Source: Aphelidium insulamus (lineage: Eukaryota; Aphelidiomycota; Aphelidea; Aphelidiaceae). Taken from it: a DNA stretch of 64,000 bases. The DNA lies in assembly GCA_036784855.1 (NCBI GenBank), contig JAZDSV010000014.1, positions 268,942-332,941 on the forward strand. The letters are read 5' to 3'. Under the pieces are notes generated by a model. That model searched no databases. It was given only the letters and a program-made list of their open reading frames with translations, and was not told where the DNA came from. Positions 35,317 through 46,383 of the stretch are shown in pieces; positions within the stretch are counted from its first letter, which is position 1; each line of letters starts with the position of its first letter. Both the position numbers and the translations under genes were made by a program.

Positions 35317-36661
35317 ATGTTGTACTCGTGCAGCAATGAGGTCGGGGCTAGCGGTGGCGGCGATGCTGCGCCATCTCGATTTGCACTACAATCGCCAGTG
35401 GGAGCTGCGGGCGGGAACAGGCGCTACATTGTCTACCTGGAACCGGACAAGAGCTCCGAGCTGTACACGTCCATCCAGCGATTTCTCGCCGTTTCGCGGC
35501 AGAAATTTGGTCCCAACGAGGCACAGTTGGTATGTTGCATGTATCGCGCGTTGTGCGTACTCGCAGCTGACATATATTATCTTTCTTTGTCCACAGTACC
35601 ATCCGCACTGCTCTGTGACTGGTTTCTTCCAGCTGCCGGCACTGCCCCGCTGCACTGAATCGTGTCAACGCCATGAACACTGTGACTTGATCGTGGATGC
35701 GGTGGCGGAGGAACGGTGGTGGCAGTGGTTGGAGTGGAAGTGCAAGGCTGCGCTTTCAGCCGCCGTGCAGACCGCGCTACCGGCGGTCTGCGGCACTGAA
35801 CCGCCGGACTGCGCAGGCCACGTGCAAGTTATGGGAATTGTGCCGCCGGACATCTCACCAACAAATCTGTCCATCTCCCTGCGCGTGGACGAGCGTCTAC
35901 GCCGCATCGCTGCCGACTTTCAACGCGGCGTCACGTCACTCATATTCGACACTGTGGCCACGGTGCTATTCGCAACCTGTCAGCCGTCATCCCGCGTTAG
36001 CGGCAGTGGATCCCCTCCTACTTCTCCTATCGCTATCCCTGCGAAAAAGCCGGCGCCACCGTCCGCCATTACTCGCACGCCAGACATGGTGTCGCTGCTG
36101 AGCGAGTGTGACCACGTCACCTGTCCATCGGCAAACTATCCGTCCCCCGACAACACATACGCTGGCAGTGAGCCAGTCGTTTCCCTGCTGCCGTCATTCG
36201 CCGGTCCGAATGATGGTAGTGCTGGTGGTTATTGCTTTAAGGCGGCCCGGTGTCATAGGTGCTCCCAGCAACAATGCTCCGATGAGGAGCATGCATTGCG
36301 CACACCTGCTCTCCCGGAGCATGAAATTGCCAACATATCGAGCGATCAGGCGTCAATTGTGCGCCACCTGTCCCACCCATCATTCCACATCCGCACCAAA
36401 CCCATGGACCACATATCGCTTGCCTACTGCAACAAGCATATACCTCTCTCTGCCACAGATGACTGCCATTCCATATCCCTGTCCACGATGCAAGGTCTTC
36501 GCGAGCTGGCTCTCGAGATGATTCGGCTGCCACCGACATTGCGCGTACGCTGGAGACTTGTGCTGTACCGGTGCGAGTACAAGAGCACTAGTCTGGACCG
36601 GCCGCACATTTTTAGCCAACTGGCAGAGTGGCCGCTCGGCATCAATTCATTTGGCACGTAG
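35317..36661 (+). CDS. 2H-phosphoesterase-like protein with large disordered insert
   Basis: Two exons: 35317-35529 and 35597-36661, joined in phase 0 at GPNEAQL / YHPHCSVTGFF, about 425 residues. Exon 1 has RRYIVYLEPDKSSELYTSIQ and FLAVSRQKFG. The text HCSVTGFF (His at about 75) and HISLAYCNKH (His at about 343) are two His-X-Ser-hydrophobic motifs, the catalytic pair of the 2H (LigT/TULA-type) superfamily. The following RVRWRLVLYRCEY fits the closing strand. The roughly 270-residue spacing is far larger than usual and is filled by Pro/Ser-rich and Cys-rich sequence. Activity on cyclic phosphates is an inference. The specific family is unknown to me. Confidence 0.5.
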
Positions 36662-36717
36662 CACCACTAGAATGCATTGAACATAATCACTAGCCGTATA
36701 TATTTATATGTTACGTC

Positions 36718-37962
36718 CTAGAGTCCGGCAGCGAGTATCCGGCGGTATAGCGAACGCGTTTCATCGTCCATCATCTCCTCCATGCGTCCGCCGCGGGAGA
36801 CTGACCGTGACAGTGGCGCGTAACTTCGGCCCGCGGCAAATTCTGCCGCCGCCTGCGCCCTCTGTGGTGATACGTCGACAATGGTTGCACGGCGGGACAG
36901 TGAGCGCCCCAGAGGCTCGTTGGTGTGTAGCGCAGTCGCAGTGCGTCGACCGCTCACTTCAGTGATGGAGGCGAACTCGACTGGCAACGGCACCTCTGAA
37001 CGCGGGGTGATAATAGCACCCTTTTCTGTCTTTATGCGCCGTAGCATGCGCCGAAGGAAGCCGGGTCGGGATGATTTTGAACGTACGTCATCACGCTGTT
37101 CGGAAAAATCAAAATTGGAACGCTCCGTGTCAGTCGGTGTGGCGCTGCCGCTTCGGACCGACGATGCGTCAGTGTCATCCGGGACATTGGCTAGGGATAG
37201 CAGTCGGGCAAGCACGGCCCGTTTGCTGTTGGATGGAGATGGCGACACGTGCATAGCGGGTGCAGGCTCTTCCACGGAATTATTAAACTTCAAGTGGCAA
37301 ACGGCATTTTTTAAGCTGAATACCAGCAAGTTGAACTTGTCATCGCCGCGCACTTTGAACAATATACCGGAACCATTCTTTAGTCGCAGCATGAACACAC
37401 CGCCGACTTGCTTGATGCGCATGCCGCCGCCTAACTTTCGTTTCGCACTGGCATCCACTGACAGCAACATTAACGCGCTATCCGATGCCAAATCGTTTGC
37501 GATATCCAGCGTCCACAGTGGCAATCTATAGTGTTTTCTGGGTATTTCCTCGTGTGCAGTACCGAGCGCTATTTGGAGCTGAAATTTGTCGGTAGGCGTG
37601 GATGCAAGCGGGGATTTTAGTAGAGGTGTCGTGCCGCGTGTGGACAGTGACTCGCCACACACAATCTCAGCAGGAGGATAAAACATGTCGGAACACCTGG
37701 TGAACATTTGTCCATCGCCGGGTGCCAAAGCGTGACTAGTAGTTGGCTTTGGTGGTACGCACGGGAATTTGGGCCGTGCCAAGCATGTCATGTATCGACC
37801 GTTGAAATGGACTTTTACCTTTTCCCAGTGACTATTGCTGTCGTCGCGTCGCGGGCGATGAAGCAAATTCCCGTCGCCAGTAAAATCCTCTGCCCTTACC
37901 ACTCTAATAGCGGCAGAGAATGAATATACCATCTCGCTGTTGACCGCATGCATTAATGTCAT
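36718..37962 (-). CDS. orphan intronless protein, about 414 aa
   Basis: No family recognised. A single uninterrupted frame from the ATG at 37962 (MTLMHAVNSEMVYSFSAAIR) to a stop at 36718. The first 220 residues look folded: HWEKVKVHFNGRYMTCLARP, PLWTLDIANDLASDSALMLL, then GGVFMLRLKNGSGILFKVRG and FNLLVFSLKNAVCHLKFNNS, an alternating-strand pattern that could be a C2- or PH-like beta sandwich. The second half is Ser/Arg-rich and basic (RPGFLRRMLRRIKTEKG) with many SR and SP dipeptides, as in phosphorylated linkers. Lack of introns is unusual here. Divergent from COX17 with a 121-bp gap. Confidence 0.65.
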   Translation of the reverse strand: MTLMHAVNSEMVYSFSAAIRVVRAEDFTGDGNLLHRPRRDDSNSHWEKVKVHFNGRYMTCLARPKFPCVPPKPTTSHALAPGDGQMFTRCSDMFYPPAEIVCGESLSTRGTTPLLKSPLASTPTDKFQLQIALGTAHEEIPRKHYRLPLWTLDIANDLASDSALMLLSVDASAKRKLGGGMRIKQVGGVFMLRLKNGSGILFKVRGDDKFNLLVFSLKNAVCHLKFNNSVEEPAPAMHVSPSPSNSKRAVLARLLSLANVPDDTDASSVRSGSATPTDTERSNFDFSEQRDDVRSKSSRPGFLRRMLRRIKTEKGAIITPRSEVPLPVEFASITEVSGRRTATALHTNEPLGRSLSRRATIVDVSPQRAQAAAEFAAGRSYAPLSRSVSRGGRMEEMMDDETRSLYRRILAAGL

Positions 37963-38083
37963 TGTGTGTTGAAGCAATTTGTGAAATACGAAAAAGCGTC
38001 AAATGCGCCATATTAACGCGATTTGCTCACGCGTTACATCTAGGAGTCTCCTGATCATTCCCTTTTTAAAGATCGTTACGCAA
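37963..38083. promoter_or_regulatory. 121-bp divergent region before COX17
   Basis: Short spacer between an orphan gene and COX17. The COX17 frame stays open upstream of its ATG, but the extra residues do not resemble the family, so I treat them as untranslated. Confidence 0.35.
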
Positions 38084-38266
38084 ATGGACGCCGCCGCCAA
38101 TGATTCCTCCGTGCAGAAGCCCCAAAAGTTGAAGCCGTGTTGCGCGTGTCCCGAATCAAAGAAGCTGCGCGATGAATGCATCATGCGCACCGGAGATGAA
38201 TCGCAGTGCGCGGAGCTCATTGAAAAGCACAAGGAATGTATGCGCGCGCATGGGTTTAAAGTATAG
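38084..38266 (+). CDS. COX17: cytochrome c oxidase copper chaperone COX17
   Basis: Intermembrane-space copper chaperone delivering Cu(I) to SCO1 and COX11. Sixty residues in one exon. The Cu-binding [18 protein letters not shown] and the twin CX9C helices (C-E-C-I ... [20 protein letters not shown]) are complete, and all six conserved cysteines are present. The ATG at 38084 gives a start of the usual length. Confidence 0.96.
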   Translation: MDAAANDSSVQKPQKLKPCCACPESKKLRDECIMRTGDESQCAELIEKHKECMRAHGFKV

Positions 38267-38403
38267 TCGCTTCAGTCTGCGCCCTTGGTCTAATAAAGTC
38301 TCTAATGTACAGTTAATGCACTCCGCGTGATACAGCTATTGTATATGAAGTGAACTATAGTAGACTATATTGTGTAGAGTTGTATCTCTTGTTGGGCGCG
38401 AAC

Positions 38404-41129
38404 CTAGTGAGCGGCGAGCTTGGCCTTGCGGACAGCTATAAGCGACACTTTAATGTGGGAATTCCAAATTGCCTTGCCGGTCTCGCCCAGCGCCGCACGA
38501 ACACTAAGCTCCCCATCACTAGTAGTGGACGAAACATTCTCCACCAAATGATCAGCGCTAGACGAGACGCCAGCCATGGGAAACGTCTGCTGATTAAGTT
38601 CTTCCGCTATGGCGGAGCCGCGCTTGCCGTTAAAGAACGAGCGAATTGACCGAATGGTGGATTGGTTAGCGTGCAAGTTGTTTTCAGCCGCGGATGATCC
38701 TCCGTACGTTGCCGCAGACAGGTGGTGCAGTATGGCTGATCCGACAGTTTTTTGAGCAGACTCATGCTCCGAACGGAACGGCGGCGCAGTCACCCAGCTA
38801 GGGCCCAACATGCCGAAAATAACCATAGAATAATTCCTCGAATGAAGTCGTTCCAAAAGCGGCGTAAACGCTGCGGGCGATGTAGTTTTTATCGCCTCGT
38901 ACTCCACCACAATGCCCGAGGCCGGTTTACCCGTATAATCGTGCTGCGCAGTCGCCATTTTAAGTATGCGATCATCTTCCAACTTGTCCGCCTCCACGTC
39001 GTCCACGACAACTTCAGGCGTGCCATCTGCGGAATTTTTATCCTCGATAACAATGTGGACGATGTGAATTTTTGTGTTTTGATGGTGCGCCATGCGGAAT
39101 GCAAGCATAAGCGCTTCACGATCATCTGGTCCACCAAAGAACGGTACCTACGTCAATGAAAAGCAGGTAATCTCAGATAAGTCATTAAGTACCATCATTT
39201 CGTATGCTTGATGTTCATCTGGCGTAGCAACACCGCGGTCCAAAATCACAGCAACAGATTTCGGCCATGACTTCAGCAGACTTTTGACAACGGTGTGATT
39301 GCTTTGGTTGGCCTTGCCGCTGTCCAGCGGGACGTGAATATCTTTGGGATGCTGCCAAGGAATAATGATGAAATTGAGCTTGTTTGCGTCGGCGATTTCG
39401 GAAATGTCAGCCGCCATTTCCTCAATGTGCGTTAGGGAAATGTGAGAAAATACTTCCATGTTATTCATCGCCCCAAAAGTATTGAGGACGCCTGCTATGG
39501 GATCATCCTTCATCGCACTGGCTTGATGGGTGACCTTCATGATGGAACTCGAACGAGTAGACGTCTCAATCACGCGCACAGTGTGGACGTGCGCCTTCTC
39601 GGCAGCATTGTTGGTCACAAGCATTTTCATCACGTTCATCATCGTCGGCAGAAATCGAAGGCCAGGTAGACACACAAGCGGCTTGATGTGTCGCGCAACC
39701 AGCTGCTCAAGCGAATCATCCGCGCCATCCATGTCATCATCGACTTCGGCAGCTTTTCGATAAAACGACGGTGGATAGATCACAGAAACCAGTGGAGTGG
39801 TAATGAATGTAGTCGCAACGGCCATGACTACCATAATGGCGAACACTTCGGCGTTTATGACTTGTGTATCTAACCCGACATTCAGGACGATAAGTTCCAC
39901 GAGACCTTTTGTATTCATGAGCACGCCAATGGACAGCGACTCTCGAGTGCTCATCTTTAATAGCAGTGCTGCGGCGGAACATCCGACAACTTTGCCAATG
40001 CAGGCGGTGACCAGCACCAGAACTGTGAGGCCCCAAGCAGTGCCGTCATTCAACAATCCAATATCCGTCTTGAGCCCCGAGGATGCGAAAAACAGAGGTA
40101 AAAACAAGATGACCACCAAATCTTCGATCTTCTCCGTGAGCATAATGTCGAAACCATGCCGACGGGGAATCGCCAAACCGGTAATAAATGCACCGAATAT
40201 CTGGTGCACGCCAATTATATCCGTGATCAATGATGCCAGCAAAATCAATCCAAGAACAGCAATTACAACCCATTCCGAGACGTTACCGTCGCTGTCAACT
40301 CCATGCTCAAACAATCGCGCCAGTAGTGGCCGTACCGCGCCCAACATAATAGCCGCAAATGCAATGGTCATCATCACAATGTAGAGAGCGTTGAGTGAAT
40401 TCGTAGAGTGAACAATGCCAATAACAAGAGCTAGCAGAGCCCACGCAGCTGCATCATCAACGGCCGCGGCTGATAATGTCTGAATACCTGTTTATGCTGT
40501 TGAGACACCGGCGGTAAAAGTCACCACTTACCAACTGGAGTCGAAAACAAATGCAAATCTCCGAGTATGCGCGCCAACACAGGAAATGCAGTAATTGACA
40601 TGGCCACACCAATGAACAAGGCGAACACGCCAAACGAGAAAGCCGAGTCAGTCATGTATAAGTCAAACATCAGTTTTGCTGGGCCGAAACTGCACGCGAA
40701 AGGAACTATGATGCCAGCGATAGAAATAAGAAACGATTCCTTAAAGCGAGCGCGCATAATCGACACGTCCAACTCTAAACCGACAAGGAAAAGGTAGAAA
40801 ACGAGCCCGAGCTGGGCCACCAGTGAGAGAACAGAATTTGGATGCTCCTTGTTTTCCTCTGGAAAAAGAGTCGCTTGAAAGCCAGGAATGTGACCCAAGA
40901 CGGACGGACCGAGGATTATACCACCCAATATCTCTGCGATCACGGTCGGTTGGCGAAGGAATTTGAGAAAGAAACCCAGTACGCGGCACACAAAGATGAT
41001 CACCAGGATCTGAAATACACGTTACACCAACGCAGTATAATACCTACAACACTATGCACTAACCTGAATTATGAGGAGATCCAGTCCTTGCAGCGGACTG
41101 CTGCCATTCAATACTCCGCCTTCAGCCAT
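38404..41129 (-). CDS. K+/H+ antiporter, CPA2 family (KHA1/CHX type)
   Basis: Polytopic monovalent cation/proton exchanger of endomembranes. The small first exon MAEGGVLNGSSPLQGLDLLI ends in an AATTCAG|GTTAGT junction. Next come LRQPTVIAEILGGIILGPSV, YLFLVGLELDV, and the transport core GVAMSITAFPVLARILGDL. After a short intron SAAAVDDAAAWALLALVIG supplies the paired Asp of the ion site (DD). Further segments: IFGAFITGLAIPR, VILFLPLFFASSGLKTDIG, LMNTKGLVELIVLNVGLD. The long cytosolic C-terminus has two UspA-like regions (for example NKLNFIIIPWQHPKD and PFFGGPDDREALMLAFRMA), as in plant CHX and yeast Kha1. Three introns at least. Confidence 0.92.
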
Positions 41130-41783
41130 CGTAAACTTGCGCGCAATTCAACACTGGAATAGGCGGAGCAGATTGAAATTGCTTCTGAAGCAATTTGGAA
41201 TTGGGCCAATCAGCAATCTCCGAGTTCCCCTTAGATTAAAAAGTGGCGCAACGCGTTTTGAATTAAGTTCCTAATTAAATTGACCTCCTGCTCATATGTC
41301 TGGACTATCAATTGACTAAATGCCCGGCAGAATACAGTTCATAACAAAGATAGTATATAAATGCAGACAAGGCACTACAGAATGATGGATATATGTATTA
41401 AAGTAATCTTATGTCTGGTGGCTATGTTGCTGCTCGGCGTTCATAGATGGAAGTGTTGAAGTGTTTCTGACTTGCACTCGCGCGTTCTGGGAACTGACTT
41501 GCAAACTCAACTGGTTTTATATGAATTAACAATTGTCGGGAATGTATGAGCTGCCATTGTTATAGTAGTGGTGATAATAGTAGTTCCACATAATATAATC
41601 AAAACTAGATTATGCAGGAAACATAATATACGCGCGACTTGCACATGGTATTGCGCGCAAAAATAAGTAAGTATTATTTAATATTTATTTGATGGAAAAA
41701 TGTGAGGCAAACTGTTAATGCTGTAAACAGTGCTGTAATGCTATGTTTGAGGCGCCACCGATCTAGGCAATTCCCACGAAATA
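41130..41783. other. intergenic, antiporter / b5-acyl-CoA dehydrogenase
   Basis: A 654-bp AT-rich stretch between divergent genes. I see no coding potential or repeats of note, only A/T runs. It presumably contains both promoters. Confidence 0.4.
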
Positions 41784-43847
41784 ATGACGGCGTCCACTGG
41801 CGGTGACAAGGCAGTTGCTGTGTATACTCGCGAGGAAGTGGCAACGCACCGCGATCCCGACTCCTTTTGGATCATCATCGATGGTTGTGTGTATGATATA
41901 TCCAGGTTTCTGGCTATGCATCCAGGTGCGTTGCCTTAATGCCACCTTGGGGCGTCAGTGCTCACCTTCTCGTCGCATGTACAAGGCGGAGAAACTATCC
42001 TGCTACCATTTGGCGGAAAAGATGCAACGTATGTCCACACCATTTAAAATCCTGTTCCTTATAAGCGGCATCAGTGACGATTTCTTTGCCCTGCACCGGC
42101 TGGACGTGCTACAAAAGTTTGGTCCGCGCTTTCTCGTGGGACGGGTTGCCAATGTCGAGCCTTCCATCGCAAAACTTCCCGGTATGTATGGCCGTATGAT
42201 GCACGTCATTCGGTTCATGTTGTGAAGGATCCTTGTCCATGGTTCCTTTTGCCGAGGCATCCGCCTGGCAAAAGCATCGCTCCCCCTACTACAATGAATC
42301 GCACAAGAAGTTCAAGCTGGCACTTCGAGAATTCTTTGACAATAATATTATTCCCGAGGCGCAAGTGAGTGATGCCACCGGCGATCACCCTTCCAAGGAA
42401 TTGTTTGAAAAATGCGGCTCATTTGGCTTGTGGGCGTCGCGCATTGGGCCTGGCCCGTGGCTGAAGGGGCGGAGCCTACCAGGCGGAGTAGCTCCGGAAA
42501 ATTTTGGTACAGTGTAGATGCATATACTGTATGTGCTCTGAATGCTCTTCATTTTCTGCAGACTACTTTCACGAGTTGATTGCGCACGAAGAGATGGCGG
42601 CGATTGGATATCCTGGATACACCGACGGGTACAATCTATCATGCCAATTGTTCAACTAATTTTCGGACGCTAGACTTGCTTGCGGTATGGTTATTGGCTT
42701 GCCGCCCGTGCTGCATTTTGGCAGCGCAGAGTTAAAAGATCGCATCGTGCCGGATGTGCTGGCGGGCCGAAAGAAGTAAACGAGACGCGATGTATACTTC
42801 ATACACCTGATAAATATGTCTACTGCAGAATATGTCTTTCAATCACGGAGCCTTTTGCCGGCAGCGACGTGTCTGCAATTCAAACTACTGCCAAGCTCAC
42901 TCCTGATGGAAAGCATTATATCGGTACTTATGAACACATTTCAATTCCTACGTATAAATCTAATTTTTGAACTTTAAAGTGAATGGCGTCAAGAAATGGA
43001 TTACGAACGTAAGCATTTTGGCCACTGTGCACCATGTTATGATATATATTTGTGTAGGGAATGTTCTCGGACTACTTCACAACCGCCGTTAGAACAGGAG
43101 GACCTGGAATGGGCGGTATATCGGTGATTTTGATTGAAAAGGGACCTGGACTGCGCGTCAAGCCGATCAAGACCAGTTATTCGTCGGCGGCAGGTACGGC
43201 TTACATAATTATGGAAAATGTCAAAGTTCCCGCGGGAAATATTCTGGGGCGCGTGAACCAAGGGTTCAAGTGCATCATGTTCAACTTCAACCACGAGCGC
43301 TGGCTAATTGTATGCCAGTCTGTCCGTGCATCTCGTAAGAAAAGCAGGGAATGCACAACATCAACTGACCATTACGCTGCAGGACTGGTGGTGGAGGAGT
43401 GCCTGAAGTGGGCAAATCAGCGCACGGTCTTTGGAAAACCGCTTATTGAACAGCCAGTCATACGCAACAAGTTGGCGCACATGATTTCACAAGTGGAAGC
43501 GGTACAAAACTGGCTCGAAAATATTACATACCAAATGACGACCATGAGCTACAAGGAGCAATCTGTGTTGCTGGCTGGACCTATCGCTCTGCTCAAACTG
43601 CTCAGCACTCGTGTAGGATCCTTTGTTACGGACGAAAGTTGCCAGGTAGGCATAATTAGTGTTATAATGTACTCATATGTAGATCTTCGGAGGGCGTGCA
43701 ATCACTCAGACCGGCATGGGACAGGTGATTGAGCGATCGCACCGCGCTACAAAATTTGGGTCCATTCTCGGTGGAAGCGAAGAAATAATGGCAGATTTGG
43801 GCGTTAAGCAGGCGATGAAACTGTTCCCGAAAGAAGCGCGTCTGTAG
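41784..43847 (+). CDS. cytochrome b5 / acyl-CoA dehydrogenase fusion
   Basis: The N-terminus is a cytochrome b5 domain: YTREEVATHRDPDSFWIIID, CVYDISRFLAMHPGG with the first haem His, and FFALHRLDVLQKFG with the second region. After an intron the acyl-CoA dehydrogenase begins: NESHKKFKLALREFFDN, FHELIAHEEMAAIGYPG, CLSITEPFAGSDVSAIQTTA (FAD/substrate loop), VNGVKKWITNG, LVVEECLKWANQRTVFGKPL, and QIFGGRAITQTGMGQVIE then GGSEEIMADLGVKQAMK. This architecture is known in fungi and other eukaryotes and probably acts in peroxisomal or mitochondrial fatty-acid metabolism. Complete flavin motifs. About eight short introns. The catalytic Glu cannot be placed with certainty by eye. Confidence 0.92.
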
Positions 43848-43937
43848 TCGGTGCCAATACGATTACCCGGGGCAATAAAATTGTTCAATTGTTGATATGA
43901 ATGCCTGCTCACAAGTGTATTTAAATATAAATCATCA

Positions 43938-44540
43938 ATGCCAGACGACGGCGCCACCAAAGTCCGCACGCTGGCCCACAGAGTGCACGAGTGGTGAGTA
44001 CAGATGTTGGACTGTGGACTGTTGACGTCTCTGCTCACAGGGAGAAGCGGTGGACCAAAGCTGGGCGCCTAAACGTGTACCGGTGGTGCGATAGTAAGCG
44101 CTTGCATTCATGGCACCAGCAGTTCATCACAACATGATCACGCAGCGCGGCGGCCGGTTGATGCCAGCAAAGACGTAAGATTGTCGGAATGGCGTGGTTC
44201 CAGCACGGAGCCGGTCTCGTCATCGGCAGCAGACGCGGACAACGACTCGACGATGGACGAGGCGCCGCAAATGGATGCTCAAGACCCGCTAGTATCCGAC
44301 CGCTCCAACTTTAACGACGATGCCCCACTAGAGGACCAAGCGGCGGTCGAAGGTTCTGCCGCTACAGTTACAGACAAACTTCTATACCCCGGCAATGATG
44401 TAGTGGACACGGATGTCATGGTTGCGCCAGTTGAAGCCGCTCTAGACAATGTGCGAGATGAGCCATCGATTATTGAGCGGGAGGCGGAAGCCCATGCACG
44501 AGCGCATTCACCAGCGCGTGGTGCGTCGATGCACGAATAA
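43938..44540 (+). CDS. BCL7-like small acidic protein
   Basis: Three exons that join in frame: VRTLAHRVHEW / EKRWTKAGRLNVYRWCD / TRRPVDASKDVRLSEWRGSS. The joined N-terminus matches the BCL7 motif '[20 protein letters not shown]', found in a small subunit of animal SWI/SNF (BAF) complexes. The rest is disordered and acidic, with SSSAADADNDSTMDEAPQMD and a Ser/Ala tail ending GASMHE, as in BCL7 proteins. Donors are GTGAGT and GTAAGC, acceptors CTCACAG and ACGCAG. If correct, it should sit on a chromatin remodeller in the nucleus. The motif is short, so chance resemblance is possible. Confidence 0.5.
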
Positions 44541-45057
44541 ACAGTTATTGGGCCACCTTGATGTTGCTTGATGAGCTGCGCATAGTACTCTTGGACGCAC
44601 ATAGCGAACACATAGCCTGCTACCCTTAGTTTCAAGAGTTGCAGTAGGAAGGAACAGTTGAAGTAAAGTTGACGTTGACATGTTGCTAGATATGTATACG
44701 AAATTGTACAGAGGTTCTAGGATGTAGATATGTAGTACGCTTATGTAGAAGACAATATTTTGCACCACATGGCACCGCTAGCTCACTGTGGTGCCATGCG
44801 ATATCGTGGCCAGGCATAGACTTGTTAACGGTTCAGCTCGTGTCGTGATCGGCTAGCTCGCGGCCTCGATCTGAGCCGGACGCTCCGCTCGTGGTACCCT
44901 GAACTGAACCGAGCTGAAACTAGCGGCCGCTCGAGCCGCCTTAGGTTCGCTCTGAGCAACTTTAGCCAGGCATTGTCACTCAACAATATCTGGTCACTGA
45001 AAAGAAAAGAAAAAGAAAAGTTTTTCTTTTGGTTGTTCACATCAAAAACGGCCAGCA
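44541..45057. other. intergenic with weak inverted GC-rich patch
   Basis: A 517-bp gap. The patch 44829-44920 is GC-rich and holds an imperfect inverted repeat (CGGTTCAGCTCG near its start, CGAGCTGAAA near its end). It may be a decayed MITE, but no target duplication is visible. Elsewhere there is nothing I can name. Confidence 0.3.
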
Positions 45058-46289
45058 ATGACTTCCGATGGCGATGTCACGCTTTTGCAACCAGAACTTG
45101 TCCTCGCTCTGCTTCTGACTGTAGTCACAGTGCCAATGATTATGTATGTATGCAAGGTGCGTAGAGCCCATTTCGGCGGGCTTCTAGCTTGCTTTATACG
45201 CGCCGCATGGCGACCAACTGTGTTCGATCGACAGACTGCAATGGAGTTTCACTATCGTCACGGCGGTACGTACCGCGTACATACTTACACTTGCACATCT
45301 CCTAAATACATACATGTATATATATATGCGTGTTAATCTGAATGATCATGACATCTGGTTCGTGGTAGAAGACTTGTGGTGGTGTCTGTTGGGAGAGGGC
45401 GGACTATTTACTTGCATGCCCGGCGGGCTCGCCTCGGCACTTGGAGGTTACTCGCGCACCTTCGTCAAACCGGGGGCATTGGTGGATGGGTATAAAACAG
45501 TCGCGGTCCATAGTGACGACCATGTGCTCTATTTCGCTGGAATATTCGGCACTGGGAAAGATGCCGTTCAGCTCAGCGGCACTACCGGCTGTCGTGCTAC
45601 GATCATAGTCCTCACGCCGCGGCAACTAAAGTCGGTGGAGAGAGTTGCTAGGGGCTCTGGGCGAATCAGCATCGCATTGCTACATTGGCGCGAAATTAAA
45701 TGTTCGACCGTGGTCGAGTCGGAAACACCCGTGTCGTGCATCGTGCACCAGGACCTCTGGCAGAGCGCTCGAATAGGTGTCAAAAACTTTTCCATGTTCG
45801 CATCCGGAATGCATAACCTACTACGCGGCGATGGTGGAAAACAGCGTGACGGCAAACTGTATCTAGAGCTATTGTGTTCACATGCCGGTGGGCTGTGGCA
45901 CATGCGCCATTGGAACTGGTTCGTTGACCATCAGCAATTGTTGGGCGCAGGTGCTGACGGTATCCTCGGCACCATGGATTGGTACCTTTGTCAGTTGCAG
46001 CGGGCGGGTTTCGAGATACAGTGGGTCGTTCAGCTGTCCCAGGCGCTGGCAGAGACTATCGATTTGTACTGGTTGCGGCGCCTGGAGGTCAATTCGCGCT
46101 GGCTGAAGCAACTGTATCCGAGGCAAGCAAACTACAACATAAACATGATATATTCGCTAATACATACTATGCAGAGAGTGCGATGGAAGATACAAGCGCC
46201 ATCTCGGCCAGATGTCTGCAATGCTGCGAGAGGGCAGCATTGGATGTTTCGGCGTGCACTGCCAGGTGCGTTCGGAATCGGGTCAATGA
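45058..46289 (+). CDS. orphan membrane protein with conserved-looking body
   Basis: Not recognised. Starts MTSDGDVTLLQPELVLALLL with one membrane segment (LVLALLLTVVTVPMIMYVC). An intron (donor GTACGT, acceptor GTAG) joins EFHYRHG to EDLWWCLLGEGGLFTCMPGG. The body looks well folded: RTFVKPGALVDGYKTVAVHS, DDHVLYFAGIFG, KLYLELLCSHAGGLWHMRHW and GILGTMDWYLCQLQRAGFEI. A final exon after a possible GC-AG intron reads RYKRHLGQMSAMLREGSIGC and ends at 46287-46289. Repeated Trp and His residues and the even pattern suggest an enzyme facing one side of a membrane, but I assign no reaction. Neighbouring aprataxin is on the same strand 94 bp on. Confidence 0.65.
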
Positions 46290-46383
46290 TTTGCCACTCA
46301 ATTTCGTTTTCGTGACGAAACTACGTTCAAATACAATTTCGTGTAATCCAGATTTCGCGTACATTTTGCCACGAGATTGCGAG

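Noticed and set aside
38003-38083. N-terminal extension of COX17 in the same frame
   Set aside because: The extra residues are hydrophobic and basic but have no counterpart in the family; COX17 reaches its compartment without such a presequence.
44829-44920. Second MITE
   Set aside because: Only an imperfect inverted repeat, no target duplication and no related copy in the window.
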